64,000 nt of DNA. Origin: Dryocosmus kuriphilus (Eukaryota; Arthropoda; Insecta; Hymenoptera; Cynipidae). Of this stretch, positions 1-11,720 are shown in pieces. Where the stretch lies: contig CM076191.1 in the NCBI GenBank assembly GCA_038277395.1, positions 24,462,983 to 24,526,982 of the forward strand, in the 5' to 3' direction. How positions within the stretch are numbered: position 1 is the first letter of the stretch; each line of letters begins with the position of its first letter. The notes beneath the pieces were generated by a model that worked only from the letters and a program-made list of their open reading frames with translations, was not told where the DNA came from and searched no databases. Made by a program: the position numbers and the translations under genes.

Positions 1-199
1 AAGAATCATATTATTATTAGCATTAAATTTAGCATTAAGCATTTCAATAATTATTAAAATATGTGGGACTGCGACAGTATTAAATAATATTTTTAGTATT
101 TTTAGTAGCTCCTCAATAAATATAAACATATTTTGAGAAAGCTTATACGTCAAATTGGATAGCAGAATTATTTACAGTAAATCAAATAAGAAATATTGA

Positions 200-1850
200 T
201 TCAATTAGTTTGTGTATTCCATAAGTATGCATCACTCATCTCCATTTATTTCTTTTGCTTTTTCGCCAACTAATTCCTTAGCGGATTTCCCTTTAATATT
301 TTCTAACAGGAAGCTGACGTAATATTCTCAAAGAATTGGTCAAAAACGTAAGTCTAACATTGGTTAGGCTTAAAGTTATATGCAAATAAATTGTTTAAAA
401 ATTTCATAGCTGTGCTTCACTCGTCTAACTTCATCTCTTTATTAATTCCTTAGTGCTCTCCCTTTGATCTTTACTAAAAGATTATTTTCAACAATTATTT
501 AGTAAAATTATTTTGTGGTCGTTTATCTGGAAAAAAAAGAGTAGTTTTCCTTGAAAGGAAAGACTTTAAATTATTTTGCATATTTTGAACTGTACAATTG
601 CTCTTATAATTATTTTTTATTTAGCATGGACATGAACTTTTTTTTCACAAGAATCATATTACTAACATTATAGTTTTTCAAAATGTTCTTCAGATACTTG
701 TAAAACGCTTTACTAGAATCTTCTTTAGTCTATATATTATAGATTCCCATGAAAAAAAATATATATGCCTTCAAATAATTTAATACATCACAGCATCCAC
801 TCAACGCTCTTATCTTTTTCACAGCATATTATATTACAATATTGGTGTTATACTTGCTATGAAAAAATGTTAAATCTGGATACATATTGAGAAAATATTC
901 CTTCATCGTTGTAAAGTAATACTAGCTTTATAGTTTATTGATATGGTGAGTAAAACGAAACAGATCAATGTAACCCTGAAAAATTCTTGGAAATATTTTT
1001 ATAGGCTAAAATATAAGAGCATAAATTTCATCAATAACTTTAGATCTTGGAATTTACTTAATATCTGATTTCCTGCCTGTGCATGACCACATGTGACTTG
1101 TGCGATCGAACCCTCAGCACACAGACGTTAGATGTACTTTTTGTTAAATTAATCTAAAAAAATAAAATGTCTAATAGCTAAAGTAAAACGTAGCGCGTAC
1201 GTTTGATGGTCTTTGCTCTTATCTATAAATTGATTGTTTAAACCTTCTATAAATATGTGACATTTGTATTTCATGATCTCTTTGATGTTTTTAATAATTA
1301 ATTCTTCAATGATAGCTGACAAACGGATTCTAGGTATTAGACATTTGATTTTTTCTGAGTAATTTAACAAAACTTATTACCAATCGTATATGAATTAAAA
1401 CTTTATGGTGATATCAATGCAAAACGTACTGCATACGTTCGATGGTCTTTGCTCTTATCTATAAATATGTGGTATGCGTCTGGCACCATCTCTTTGATAT
1501 TTTTATTAATAAATTCTTTATCTCTTCTTTTTTGTTTAATCTTTACCCGACAAACGAACTTTACCAATAAATATAATGCGATTAATAGGATTTGAAAGTA
1601 TGTGACACCAAGAGCAGGTAATATGACACGTTGGGTGGTCTCCAGTTTCGTTAAAAAGTCGATTGTTTAAATATTCGATCATTATGCGTCACTCGTGAAA
1701 CCCCGTTTCTTTGATATTTTTAATAAAAAATTTCTTAGTGCTTTTCCTTTGATATTTTGCCAACGGGAAGCTAACGTCATATTTATAAAACGTTGCGCAT
1801 ACGTCGGACGGTCTTTTCTCTTATTGATGAATAGATTGTTTGAGAGGGGA
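200..1850. repeat. Cluster of divergent direct repeats
   Basis: About five decayed copies of one unit lie in the same orientation, near 225-330, 410-480, 1185-1330, 1421-1560 and 1640-1845. Shared blocks include GATGGTCTTTGCTCTTATCT (1206, 1440, and a variant near 1808) and CTTAGTGCTTTTCCTTTGAT (1735, variants near 277 and 447). Spacing is irregular (roughly 235-365 bases between clear copies). No reading frame of note crosses the units. This is either an old tandem repeat or fragments of one dispersed repeat; the family is not recognised. Confidence 0.6.
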
Positions 1851-1899
1851 GGGGGGCTGTTTACGCCAAATTCGTGCTTGACAATTATTTAATATGTTT

Positions 1900-2684
1900 A
1901 TTGACGTCACACCGAACATTCTAGAAGCTTAGCACAGCTAGCTTTCAATGTCGGTAACTGGGATCTTGAGTTAGAACCCGCCTTGTATATCTACTGTTCT
2001 CTTTGACCCAAACCTTGTAGTAGACGAAATGCGAAGTGGTGATCCTGTTCAGGATTTTCTTGGACTACTGCGACCTTGAAAGCTGTCCTTTACGTTGAAT
2101 TCCATTGACGAAAGCGAAGTTGAGAGAATCGGCGTTGCCATACGGTCCACGCCTCGCGGCAATTGATATGACGCTACTTCAATATTCCTATTTGCTTGTT
2201 GCACTACGATTTACGAATTGAATTTATTTGTAGAATTGTTTTCTTCACAAACGAAATTTGATTTAATTGCCTTGTAAAGGCATTTGCATCGAAATCAAAA
2301 TTCTAGACCACGCACTTGCACTTGCACTTTCACCGATAGGACGCGTCGTTTTTCCAAAACTGACGATTGCGTTGATTGTTCACCAAACTATAAAACTTGA
2401 ATCCACACGATTTTACCATCGATATCCGTCTTGAAGGACCATGTTTGGAGTTGTAGCTGGGTTTGCACAGGAAAAAATTTCGAAATAACGAGAGAGAGGT
2501 GCATGGTCAGTTCAATGTCATATTCTCCATATTTATTAGCTACTCAAAAAGAACGCTAGGTGGCGCTAGGCACGCTTTCTTACAAGAGAGAACAAAATTG
2601 AAATTGCATATTGACAAAAATGATCCAAACAATGCCTGTAGAATTTCATTCTGAATAAATTACCTGAATCTGTCTATAATTGAA
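1900..2684. other. Unclassified, relatively GC-richer non-coding block
   Basis: This stretch is less AT-rich than its surroundings and has no convincing coding frame on either strand. The style (short direct doublets such as CACTTGCACTTGCACTTTCA near 2313) would fit a decayed LTR or untranslated region, but I found no matching second LTR, primer-binding site or coding domain. Left unassigned. Confidence 0.3.
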
Positions 2685-2686
2685 AG

Positions 2687-3005
2687 TATTGGTGTTATTT
2701 TATGGACCAGGATAATTAAATAATTCATTTTTGATGTTAAATTTTTATCGACTACTGGTCCAAATAATTTTTTGTAGAAACGAGAAAAAAACCGTTGAAT
2801 GAGAAACGAGAAACGATCTACTGAGGCCTTCGTGGCGTAAATGAAAAGCGCTCCACTCCTGAATAGTCGCGTTCCCGGTTCAAATCCGGGCCGAGGTAGC
2901 TTTTTTCTCGTTTCTCCAAAAAATTATTTGGACCAGTAATCGATAAAAATTTAACATTAGAAATTAGCTATTTAATTATCCTGGTCGATAAAATAACACC
3001 AATAT
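2687..3005. mobile_element. Hairpin element: inverted repeats of about 110 bp around a tRNA-like core
   Basis: The left arm (2687-2795) is closely matched by the reverse complement of the right arm (2905-3005). Both arms carry, in order, TATTGGTGTTATTTTAT, a GACCAGGATAATTAAAT block, TGTTAAATTTTTATCGA, TGGTCCAAATAATTTTTTG and GAGAAACGAGAAAA. Between them lies a tRNA-like sequence (2817-2899) whose acceptor ends continue straight into the arms. The element abuts the 3'-truncated end of a LINE on its right. It is either a MITE built on a tRNA-like core or a SINE with an inverted copy of its own tail. Related copies at 25.63 and 43.38 kb keep the core and the right-hand GACCAGTA module. No clear target duplication was found. 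Confidence 0.75.
2817..2899 (+). other. tRNA-like core (probably not a functional tRNA)
   Basis: A strong B box and T arm are visible: stem CCCGG/CCGGG around loop TTCAAAT near 2873-2890. An A-box-like TGGCGTAAATGA lies near 2832. The ends CTAC and GTAG can pair as part of an acceptor stem, with mismatches further in. The anticodon arm does not fold properly, so this reads as a tRNA-derived promoter module rather than a working tRNA. The same module, diverged, lies at 43402-43483. Confidence 0.6.
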
Positions 3006-3049
3006 TTTAAATTCATCTTTTAACTTTCCCATCCAAATGTTCACTTTCT

Positions 3050-3875
3050 CATTTTTTTACGTTATCCATGCTATTTCTTTATCTCTGGCCCGAGTCAAAA
3101 CTGTTTCCGCAGCAAAGTTTCTCTCTTTTAATTCCTCAATCCCCACTAAGTTACGCATTTCATCCTTGAACTTCCCTGTTATCTTGTTCATTTCGACACT
3201 GCACTTTTCTTCCCACCAGGAATCCAATACTTCTCTGAGTTGGGTAATATCCACCCATTCACTTTTACTATTTGTCACCATCCCCCTCTTATCGTCCCTT
3301 TTCGTTAAATCTCCCAGGCTCTTACTCCTTTGGAAATTGGAAAGGTTACCTGCTCCTGAGTTTGTCTTCTTTTTTATCACTGGTGAACGCGTCGTTTTAT
3401 TACTTTTATTGAAAGCTTGCGATTGAACTCTCTCCTTTGTTGAATCGCTCTTCCTGCTATTCAAAAATTTCTTTAGTTCAAGTCCACTTTTGGTATCCAA
3501 ATTATTTACCTTATCCCCTTTCTTTGGCCTGCCTGGGCCCTTTTTTTTGGACTTCCCGCCATCGTCAAGTTCCTCCATGCTCCGCGTCGTGGCGTTCCCT
3601 TTTGGTACACCTCCCACTTCTTGTCCACCCCTACCGAGGTTCCCGCTTTTTCCCAACATAGCCTCAATTTTCGGACTAATTCAGTAAAGCCTTTCCTGAG
3701 CCCTCCACGGTGAAAAAAGATTAGATAACACTCACACTAGGAAAGCCCGATTCACTTCATAGGATTTCACTCGCTGTGCAAAAAATGCTGCAAAATAACT
3801 CAACTTCAAGCAAATTATCCCGACTTGCTACCGCGTCGCGTGTGCACACTACAGCGGCCATTTGCCTCCTCCTTT
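3050..3875 (-). mobile_element. 5' fragment of a LINE: 5' UTR plus ORF1
   Basis: On the minus strand a leader of about 210 bases (3875 to 3660) runs into an open frame starting at 3659. The frame stops at 3057, and the recognisable element ends at the tRNA-cored hairpin at 3005. There is no endonuclease or reverse transcriptase, so only the 5' end of the element is here. A run of about 24 T lies at 3873-3898, just upstream of the leader on the minus strand. Its relation to the LINE at 30.8 kb is possible but not shown. Confidence 0.5.
3057..3659 (-). pseudogene. LINE ORF1-like basic protein, 200 residues
   Basis: The single open frame encodes a hydrophilic, basic protein with an AT-hook-like GPGRPKKG near residue 42, lysine/serine-rich low complexity to about residue 125, and a more structured, charged C-terminal third (EWVDITQLREVLDSWWEEK onward) that may be helical. 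It has no zinc knuckle or membrane segment. Nucleic-acid-binding proteins of this composition are typical of the first ORF of LINEs, and the position just behind a leader and before a truncated end fits that. The stop at 3057 falls inside what looks like continuing coding sequence (lysine-rich codons continue in the same frame towards 3010), so the ORF is probably prematurely ended. It could instead be an unrelated DNA-binding protein. Classification is by composition and context only. Confidence 0.4.
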
Positions 3876-3899
3876 TTTTTTTTTTTTTTTTTTTTTTTA

Positions 3900-5323
3900 C
3901 GTTATCTTATTTACGCTATTTTTTACGCCTATTTTTCATACTTCGAACATTATCGCGTCCCTTATTGTTCACGATCTCGTCTTGCTGGTACTCGGCGTAC
4001 CTACTTGTAGTGCAAGCGGTACAGTCGTTGTCATGTTAAGAGACACTTCTGCATACAAATAAATATATAAGATCACTTATAGAATATTTGGTACTGTAAA
4101 TAAGCGTAATCGATTCCCAGAAAATTGGCATTTTTGAAACTATAATATGATTAAATATAGTTTAGATGCTTCTAAATGAATACATTTTTCGTTGAAAATA
4201 TATTTTTTTCAAACTTACAGTAGCTGTCATGAAGAAAACAGTAATCGACATGTTCGCTGCAGTAGTGGCCAATCAGTAACTCTTATTATCTATGGACAAA
4301 TTTGTTAAAAAATGTTGATTACCTTAATTGTTGTTCATAATTTTAGCCAAATGTTATTACCTTTTCATGCGAAAAGAGTTTATAAAAGGATAAAATGTTC
4401 TTTAAAGTCTAATATATTTGAAGGTTACTGAAGCAACGCCTCTCTTCGCAGGCCCGCGAAGGGGACCTAACTGGGAAAAACTGTAACGACACGAAACGAA
4501 ATTCCGTCATAAAATTCCGACACGCCCGGCCGGTAATACAGTGCGGCGTTCCTCCAGTAAGGCGCTTGGTCCGCTGTAGCTCTCTATGCCCCCCCCCCCC
4601 CCCCCCCCCCCCCAAAACTTTCTCTTTAACCATCGTTTGCGTCCGCGCCATAACAAAAAATCAAGTGTACCTACCTATTTGTATGTTTCTACTGCGTTAT
4701 AATTTTTATAAGTATACTTACAATGTGATCAAACATAAGTATAATTTTATTACAATGGATAGTTCTGAGAGTGATTCGTCTGAAAGTGAATTCCATATAT
4801 TTTCATATATTCAATTAATAATTATTATTGATTTTTAAGGAAACTGACTTAGTTTACATATGAATTAATTATGAAATTATTCTTCTAATAAATAAAAATT
4901 CAATAACAATCACTTTTAAGCTTCGCTCTTAAGTTCAGATTAATTATACTTTTTTTTTTCTTTTTTACGTCATTCGATTATGCGAAAGAAGCATCGTTTC
5001 TGGTCGGCGGTCCCGCGACCGCTCTACTTTTTTAATTTTGCTGCAATGCTCCGAGCAGATGAAAGCAGACGAACTTTGCGTTGATTGGTCGTAGGTGGTC
5101 GTAGGTAGGAATGGTGACCCGCATAATTCAAATACACGTAAGAGAAATTCATTTTTAATATAAATATATTTATGATTAAAAGCCACAAAAAGTAAAGAGT
5201 GGATCAAATTTCATTATGTTATATCTTGATTGTGCATTAATAGATAAAACTAGGAGCTTTAGAGAAAGATCACAAACCAGCCTATATCGTGAACTTCAAT
5301 CAACGCATGTGCACAATGTGTAT
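3900..5323. other. Non-coding stretch with a 25-C homopolymer
   Basis: No gene is visible. A GC-rich patch at 4430-4640 ends in an uninterrupted run of 25 C at 4589-4613. Another short GC-rich patch lies at 4980-5110, with a doubled GGTCGTAGGT near 5087. Open frames here are short and low in complexity. Confidence 0.4.
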
Positions 5324-5326
5324 TAC

Positions 5327-8300
5327 TAGTCCAGGGAACGAAGACCAAAAAGGTGCCTTTTCACCACAAAACTTTAGAATGAAAATGAGGTATGCCATCA
5401 TGTAGTGTTGATGCCTGGGATGAAGGCTTGTATGTTTGCAGGCAAAAATATGTGGTCATAAGGAATTGCGCACTGTCCAAAGTTGGCGAAATCAGGTTTT
5501 TGGGAGATTGCTATCAAGGTATTGATTTGTGAAAAAAAAAGTTTGATTGTAAATTAAAGGCCTTAAAAAGATATTTAATTTGGTATGTCGCACATTAAAA
5601 TTGTTTGATTTTTTCTCTCACAAAGTAATAAGAACCGGTAAAAATGGCCGTTTTGCAAAATCTAGTTATTTTTGCAAAAAGAGTATGTACATCTATTAAA
5701 GTCCCTGAAAATGTGTATTTTGTTGAGCTGAAAGTATGTGCAAATTTTGAGCTCAAAATAATAAATAGTTTTTGAGAAAAGCTATTTGTTTATAAAAAAG
5801 GTACCGTTGTTTCGGTGGGTCTAACTTTTTTTAAGGCGGTCGGAAAGCCATAAAAATGGACAAATTTCAATCTTAAATAGTTATAGTGTCATGTACCCTT
5901 AGCAGCTAATTGATTTTAGAGTATTAACCGCGTTAAAAATTACTACAAAAGAATACTACGTTCTTGTCTCGTAAACAAATGGAATAACTTCTGTAATTTT
6001 CATCCTAAACAACCCTGATTGCAGTCACTCGAACCTTACAATTTGTGCATGATTTTAAGATGAAAATATTTTATGTACGTTAATTGGGGGGGGGGGGGGG
6101 GAGTTAACTTTTTTTTTAATAACAATTATTGCAGTCGTAATTTTCAAGATACACAGTTAAAATTGGTAAATAGTAATAACTGAATACTGATACTAATTGT
6201 AATATAATTTTCTGAAAAATCAGTATGGAAAATACTGTTTAGAATAGCGGTTTATTTACGACCAAGATCGGTCGCAGTTTACGACGGCGGAGTGGGGGAA
6301 GCTCCTTCCGCTGCTTCAACTGGCGCTGAAATTGAATTCGCGCGGTCAAAATGTAAGAACTGGAAATATCTCATGAAAGAATGGACATATCGAGATTTTT
6401 TTTTTTTTTTTTAATTTCAGCTAACTTTTTTCGCTGATTACAAATTTTCCATTGAAAGCTCAGAAAAAGCACGTCTTATGTTTGGAAGGTAATTGTACTT
6501 TTTTATATTTTCACTAATTGTATAATTTCCGGAATAATTCTTCGATGGAATGTAAGCAGAATTTCATCATTTTTAAGTTTATGCAATAATGTTACAAAAA
6601 ATGTGTACTGAATGCAAAATTTGTTTATCAATAAACTGAGGGCAAGTCCTTTTCATGAAATTTGCTACAGTAAATTTTCGATTTTGAAACGTTTCCGTAT
6701 CCCCAGATTTGCCCCGCATCAAGTTAAAGATTTCTATTGAAATAAGGGAAATAATAGCACAGGTTGAATGTCGAATGGTCACAGGTATATACTTCTTTTG
6801 TATTTAAGTTATCTGCGCAAACGTAGACGTGCCTATTATTACAGATATCGATACCAATGACTGTGACGAACTCGAAGAGGAACAACTTCACGTTCTTAAC
6901 AATGTAACCATTCAAAGTGACGACGAATTAGATATTGCGACAAAAAAGCGTAGATTAAATTAGATTTGATTAGATTATATAGGGACTGATTCATATTAAT
7001 TTTAAAAAATACTAAAAAAAGCATGTTTTGTATGATAGATTTTAATTACGTAAAACCAAAGAATGCATGATGAAATTGACAAATGGACTCTATACATGTA
7101 GATTACCACGCTAGTTAATCTGGTTTTTGGGGAATTGTTATAAACTACTTTATTATAAAAACAAAAAAAAAAACATTAGAAAAATAAAAAAAAAACCGCA
7201 TGCTTCAATGACATGTGGACTAGGCCTACTGGGGATTACCACGTAAAAAAAAAAAGCGCCTTCAACTCGACCTCCAGGGTGGTGCGGAACGGAGTTTACT
7301 GAGTATTTAATATAAATGTACAGCGCAATCAACGTCGCAACGTTATCAACGTTGTCACTTAATCAGCGAGAATCGAGTAAGCTGTGGTTACAAAAAAAAT
7401 CCTCTTACTGACTTTGTCTTGATCCTTAATTTCTCAATTTTTCTACAGAACGTTATGACTCAAGTTTATTGAAAAAAAACAAATTTTGCATTCAGTACAC
7501 ATTTTTTGTAACATTATTGAATAGAATTAAAAATGATGTAATGTTGCTTACATTACATCGAAGAATTATTCCAGAAATTATACAATAAAATTAGTGAAAA
7601 TACAAAAAAGTACACTTACCTTTCAAGCATAAGACGTGCTTTTTCTGAGCTTCCAATGGAAAATTTGTAATCAGCGAAAAAAGTTAGCTGAAATTAAAAA
7701 AAAAAACATCTCGATATGTCCATTCTTTCATGAGATATTTCCAGTTCTTACATTTTGAACGCGCGAATTCAATTTCAGCGCCAGTTGAAGCAGCGGAAGG
7801 AGCTTCCCCCACTCCGCCGTCATAAACTGCGACCGATCTTGATCGTAAATAAACCGCTATTCTAAACAGTATTTTCCATACTGATTTTTGAGAAAATTAT
7901 ATTACAATTAGTATCAGTATTCAGTTATTACTATTTACCAATTTTAACTGTGTATCTTGAAAATTACGACTGCAATAATTGTTATTTAAAAAAAAAAATT
8001 AGCTCCCCCCCCCCCCCCCCCCCCCCCCCCCAATTAACGTACATAAAATATTTTCACCTTAAAATCATGCACAAATTGTAAGGTTCGAGTGACTGCGATC
8101 CCGGTTGTTTAGGATGAAAATTACAGAAGTTATTCCATTTGTTTACGAGACAAAGACGTACTATTCCTTTGCAGTCATTTTTAACATGGTTAATACTCTA
8201 AAATCAATTAGCTGCTAAGCGTACATGATACTATAACTCTTTAGGATTGAAATTTGTCCATTTTTATGGCTTTTCGACCGCCTTAAAAAAAGTTAGCCCC

Positions 8301-8780
8301 ACCGAAACAACGGTACCTTTTTTATAAACAAATAGCTTTTCTCAAAAACTATTTATTATTTTGAGTTCAAAATTTGCATATACTTTTGGCTTAACAAAAT
8401 ACACATTTTCAGGGACTTTAATAGATGTGCATATACTTTTTGCAAAAATAGCTAGATTTTGCAAAACGGCCATTTTTGCCGGTTTTTAATACTTTGTGAG
8501 GGGACAAATCAAACAATTTTAATGTGCGACATACCAAATTAAAGATCTTTTTAAGGCCTTTAATTTATAATTAAACTATTTTTTTCGCAAATCAATACCT
8601 TGATAGCAATCTCCCAAAAACCTGATTTCGCCAACTTTGAATATTGCGCAATTCCTTATGACCACATATTTTTGCCTGCAAACATACAAGCCTTCATCCC
8701 AGGCATCAACACTACATGATGGCATACCTCATTTTCATTCTAAAATTTTATGGTGAAAAAATCCTTTATTCTCTGGACTA
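5327..8780. mobile_element. Foldback element FB1 with inverted arms of about 1.3 kb
   Basis: The left arm (5327-6640) is matched in reverse complement by the right arm (7460-8780) almost throughout. Landmarks in both arms are the outer TAGTCCAG, the GATGCCTGGGATGAAGGCTT block (5410 and 8689), a poly-G/poly-C run (16 G at 6086-6101; 27 C at 8005-8031), the GGAGTGGGGGAAGCTCCTTC block (6290 and 7796) and the inner AATGCAAAATTTG. The spacer is 6641-7459. The bases TAC directly abut both outer ends (5324-5326, 8781-8783), a candidate 3-bp target duplication. A possible coding remnant lies in the spacer. Such long terminal inverted repeats fit a foldback-type DNA transposon; the superfamily is not recognised. 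Confidence 0.85.
6688..6963 (+). pseudogene. Possible transposase C-terminal remnant in the FB1 spacer
   Basis: One forward frame runs from 6688 to a TAG at 6961 with a single internal stop (TAA at 6805). After that stop it encodes an acidic stretch (residues like DCDELEEEQL) and ends in the basic tail KKRRLN, which resembles a nuclear localisation signal. The composition is more protein-like than its surroundings, and a coding remnant between long inverted repeats is where a transposase would be expected. I cannot match it to a family, and it has no catalytic motif. It could also be a chance open frame. Confidence 0.3.
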
Positions 8781-8783
8781 TAC

Positions 8784-10082
8784 GGGATCGGTCTGTTTAT
8801 AGCGTTTGCTACCGTGTGAAATATAATTTTTACCGCAGTTTATAAAATTGTATAAAAATGCTCTTCGTCGCCACTTTCATTGATATATGGAGAGTTTACA
8901 TTTGTCTGTTCTTTTACTAAGTAGAAAAATTCTGTTATTTTATGATTGGACAGTAAAATTAATCGCTTGAAGACTAGTGTTGGACTCCATTTCTTCCAAC
9001 AGTTGATGTCAATTATTATTTTCTCAGTAAAGACTTCAAACTCAAAATTTTTGCGTATTAAACAAGAGTTCTGTGGATTCAAGCATTATGGTATTTAACC
9101 TTAGGACTTCCAGAATAATTTGGAATATATTATATACATTAGATGGATTTGAAAACTATACCTCGTAGTCAAATTCACAAGAAAATGGCGTCGAAATCTG
9201 TTTTTTTCAGATCATGACAGAGAATAATTTTTTTCTCAATGTAATGATATTTTTCAGCCTCGTATGAGTAATGGTCAAAAGCATGGATTACGTAACTTCC
9301 AAAATATTATTTTGGAATATACTTTTTCTTCATATCATAATTTTTAATTTGAGCCTAAAGTGTTGCCTCGGCAACGACTATCGGCTGGAAACGACTGTAC
9401 AGGACTGTACCGCTTAACCCATTATGTACAGATTTTACATGCGCACGCGCCCATGCTGATATAACACGTGGGGACACGTGTATACTCGACTATACAAGCA
9501 ATATCCTGCAACTGAAATTGCAACTGCAGTTCCACACAACTAGCTAAAAAAATTAAACCTTTACTACCTAATCTCTCATCTCAGATGCAACCGACTCCCT
9601 TTTAAGTACATATATAGCTATGGAGGAAACTGCTTTTGCATTCGTGCGTCGCTCCGCATTAACCTCGCTTCGATGCCGTCAATTAGGGCTGAACTTCGAA
9701 ATGCACTTAAAGTCACGCTATTGCGGTGAATTGATTTATATCAATCAAAAACCCCAATCTGGGCTCCACGCCATATTCGGTTCCCGAAGGAACGATATCA
9801 TCCATTAAAATATTTCCCAAACGTTTCAAAGACATTTTCCACAATTTTCCAAGTATTTTGTATATACTTGTATATTTTGTGTTTATATGTCTCATTTACG
9901 AGTATTTCATTATCAATTATTATTATCAACGGTGAGTTTGAACCAACTTTAATTGCAAGATCTTTGCATGTAGGATTTTCCGGATGATTATGGTAGTCTG
10001 ATCAACACGCCGTATTCTATAGGTCAAAAGTCCTATGTTAGGGGTCGAACGTGAAATATCAAATGTGGAAAGTCATAGGTCA

Positions 10083-10143
<61 letters not shown>

Positions 10144-10990
10144 TTCTCCTTTCCAATCTCCCTTTGCCGTCTTTTATATCCTTTAGGGTTTTGTCTAAGA
10201 AACCCTTAAAAATTAAACAAAGTATCTACCTCTTCATTTATTTCTCACAGTCTACATATCAAGATGTCGTAGACGAGTTTCAATAAATTTAGACGTATTC
10301 CTCCTCTGGTTAAATATGCTTTTGGAAGCATTTAATGTAATTTTCTGTAACGTTTCTCTTGCATGTTGTGCCTAATGATAGGTGAAACCGTCAAAATAAA
10401 ACTACCACAGTACTCATTCCGTGAAGCATTTGCAGCCGGGCTGAAGTAGAAACTTTCCAGCGTTGAAAATCAGGGTTCTGGTGAATTAAAAATAATAAAG
10501 GTGGAGTAACGTTGCACAGCTTTTTCCTGGCAATTTGCTGGATGAGAGGATGCTGTGCGTTTCCAGCTTCGGTGTGGGAAACGGCGAGTTCGGGTGGGAG
10601 GTACCATTCCACCGAGTTGGTCTGACCCCCTAATTACATGGTACAACATATTCCGAGCGAACGAGGTTCAGAGGTCAGGGTTATTCGAACCAGCACAAAA
10701 CACGCCATCAGGATGTATCGAAAAATCGTCCGGCCTGAGCTCTTGCGAAGATTCCTATCACACATCTATATAAAAAAAAATATGCATGAATTTATAGCAT
10801 GTGTGTAATATTTTGTTTCATAATTATGCACTACTGAAATTTCGGCGTGCTTATAATTTTCAGTTTTGATCCATACAATTTTAATTGATTCATTTTAAAG
10901 CGAGAATTTTAAAATGGTTTTATTACCAAGGATTCTAATTTAAAACTGATCAGCTTGGAAAGCTTGCATTTAAAAATATTAGTCTATGTA
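8784..10990. other. Non-coding stretch, nothing recognised
   Basis: Mostly AT-rich sequence without repeats shared elsewhere in the window. A mixed-composition patch at 10390-10780 has short open frames on both strands, none with a recognisable domain. The one clear feature is the (CT)n run at 10087-10137. Confidence 0.4.
10087..10137. repeat. (CT)n microsatellite
   Basis: An almost perfect CT dinucleotide run of about 50 bases. It creates a spurious leucine/serine open frame. Confidence 0.95.
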
Positions 10991-11720
10991 TCGGATAACT
11001 ATCGAAAGACTAATCGGATTGGATTGCGCTTTGGCATACTTTTTTAAGGCATAAAAAGAAAGGTCGAATTCTTTAATTAGCGTTTTTTGACCAATGGTTC
11101 TGCTTTTATCCATCGAAAATGCTTTTCAAAAAATCAAACTTCTAATTTTCGGGCTAAACTATGCGAGATACGAAATAAATGTTAACAAGCAAAGTTGCTC
11201 ACCTCAGAAAAGGCTAAAAATTTTCTTCGTACTATTTTTTTATAAAGCGCATAGGTTTTGTTTTAATCGTGAACAATATTATTAATAAAAACGGAGAATT
11301 CAATTTTCCCGCCAAACTATGCGAGATACGAAAAGAATGTTAAGAAAAAAAGTTGTTCATCTTACAAAGATCTACAAATTTTCTTGAGAATATTTTTTTT
11401 TATGCCACACATAGTTTTTGTTTTAATCGCGAAAAATGTCACTAAAAATAAAAAATTTAACTTTTCATCCAGACTGCAAAAAAAAATTCCATGTTTTGGA
11501 CAAACTTTATTCGAGTGCGAAGCGCGAGACACGTGATGAGAATATCTTTGTTAAAGCCGAAAGAGGTTTAGCAAAAAATTCAAAATTACCAAATTACACT
11601 GGTCAATGGTTTGATCTTTAATTTTAAAAGATCTATGCACACAAATGTTGGAGCATACACAAATATCGAGCGCGTAGCGCGAGTAAAATATATTATTGAT
11701 CGCGAAGCGCGAGTTCCGAC
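10991..11720 (+). mobile_element. GCGAAGC hairpin family, copy A (5'-truncated)
   Basis: Starts inside the family consensus at GATAACTATCGAAAGACTAA, missing the terminal motif and microsatellite. It continues through the conserved block GGATTGCGCTTTGGCA, the tandem-unit region (CGGGCTAAACTATGCGAGAT at 11149, then a second unit near 11310), GATGAGAATAT near 11537 and the GC-rich tail with CGAGCGCGTAGCGCGAG and CGCGAAGCGCGAG. The terminal hairpin is not identifiable. Collinear over its length with copy G. Confidence 0.8.

Noticed and set aside
1900..2460. A complete LTR
   Set aside because: No matching TG...CA ends, second LTR or target duplication could be found.
3037..3690. Plus-strand open frames opposite the ORF1-like gene
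   Set aside because: Leucine/serine-rich shadows of the basic minus-strand protein.
10035..10286. 83-codon frame with a Ser-Leu run
   Set aside because: Produced by the CT microsatellite.
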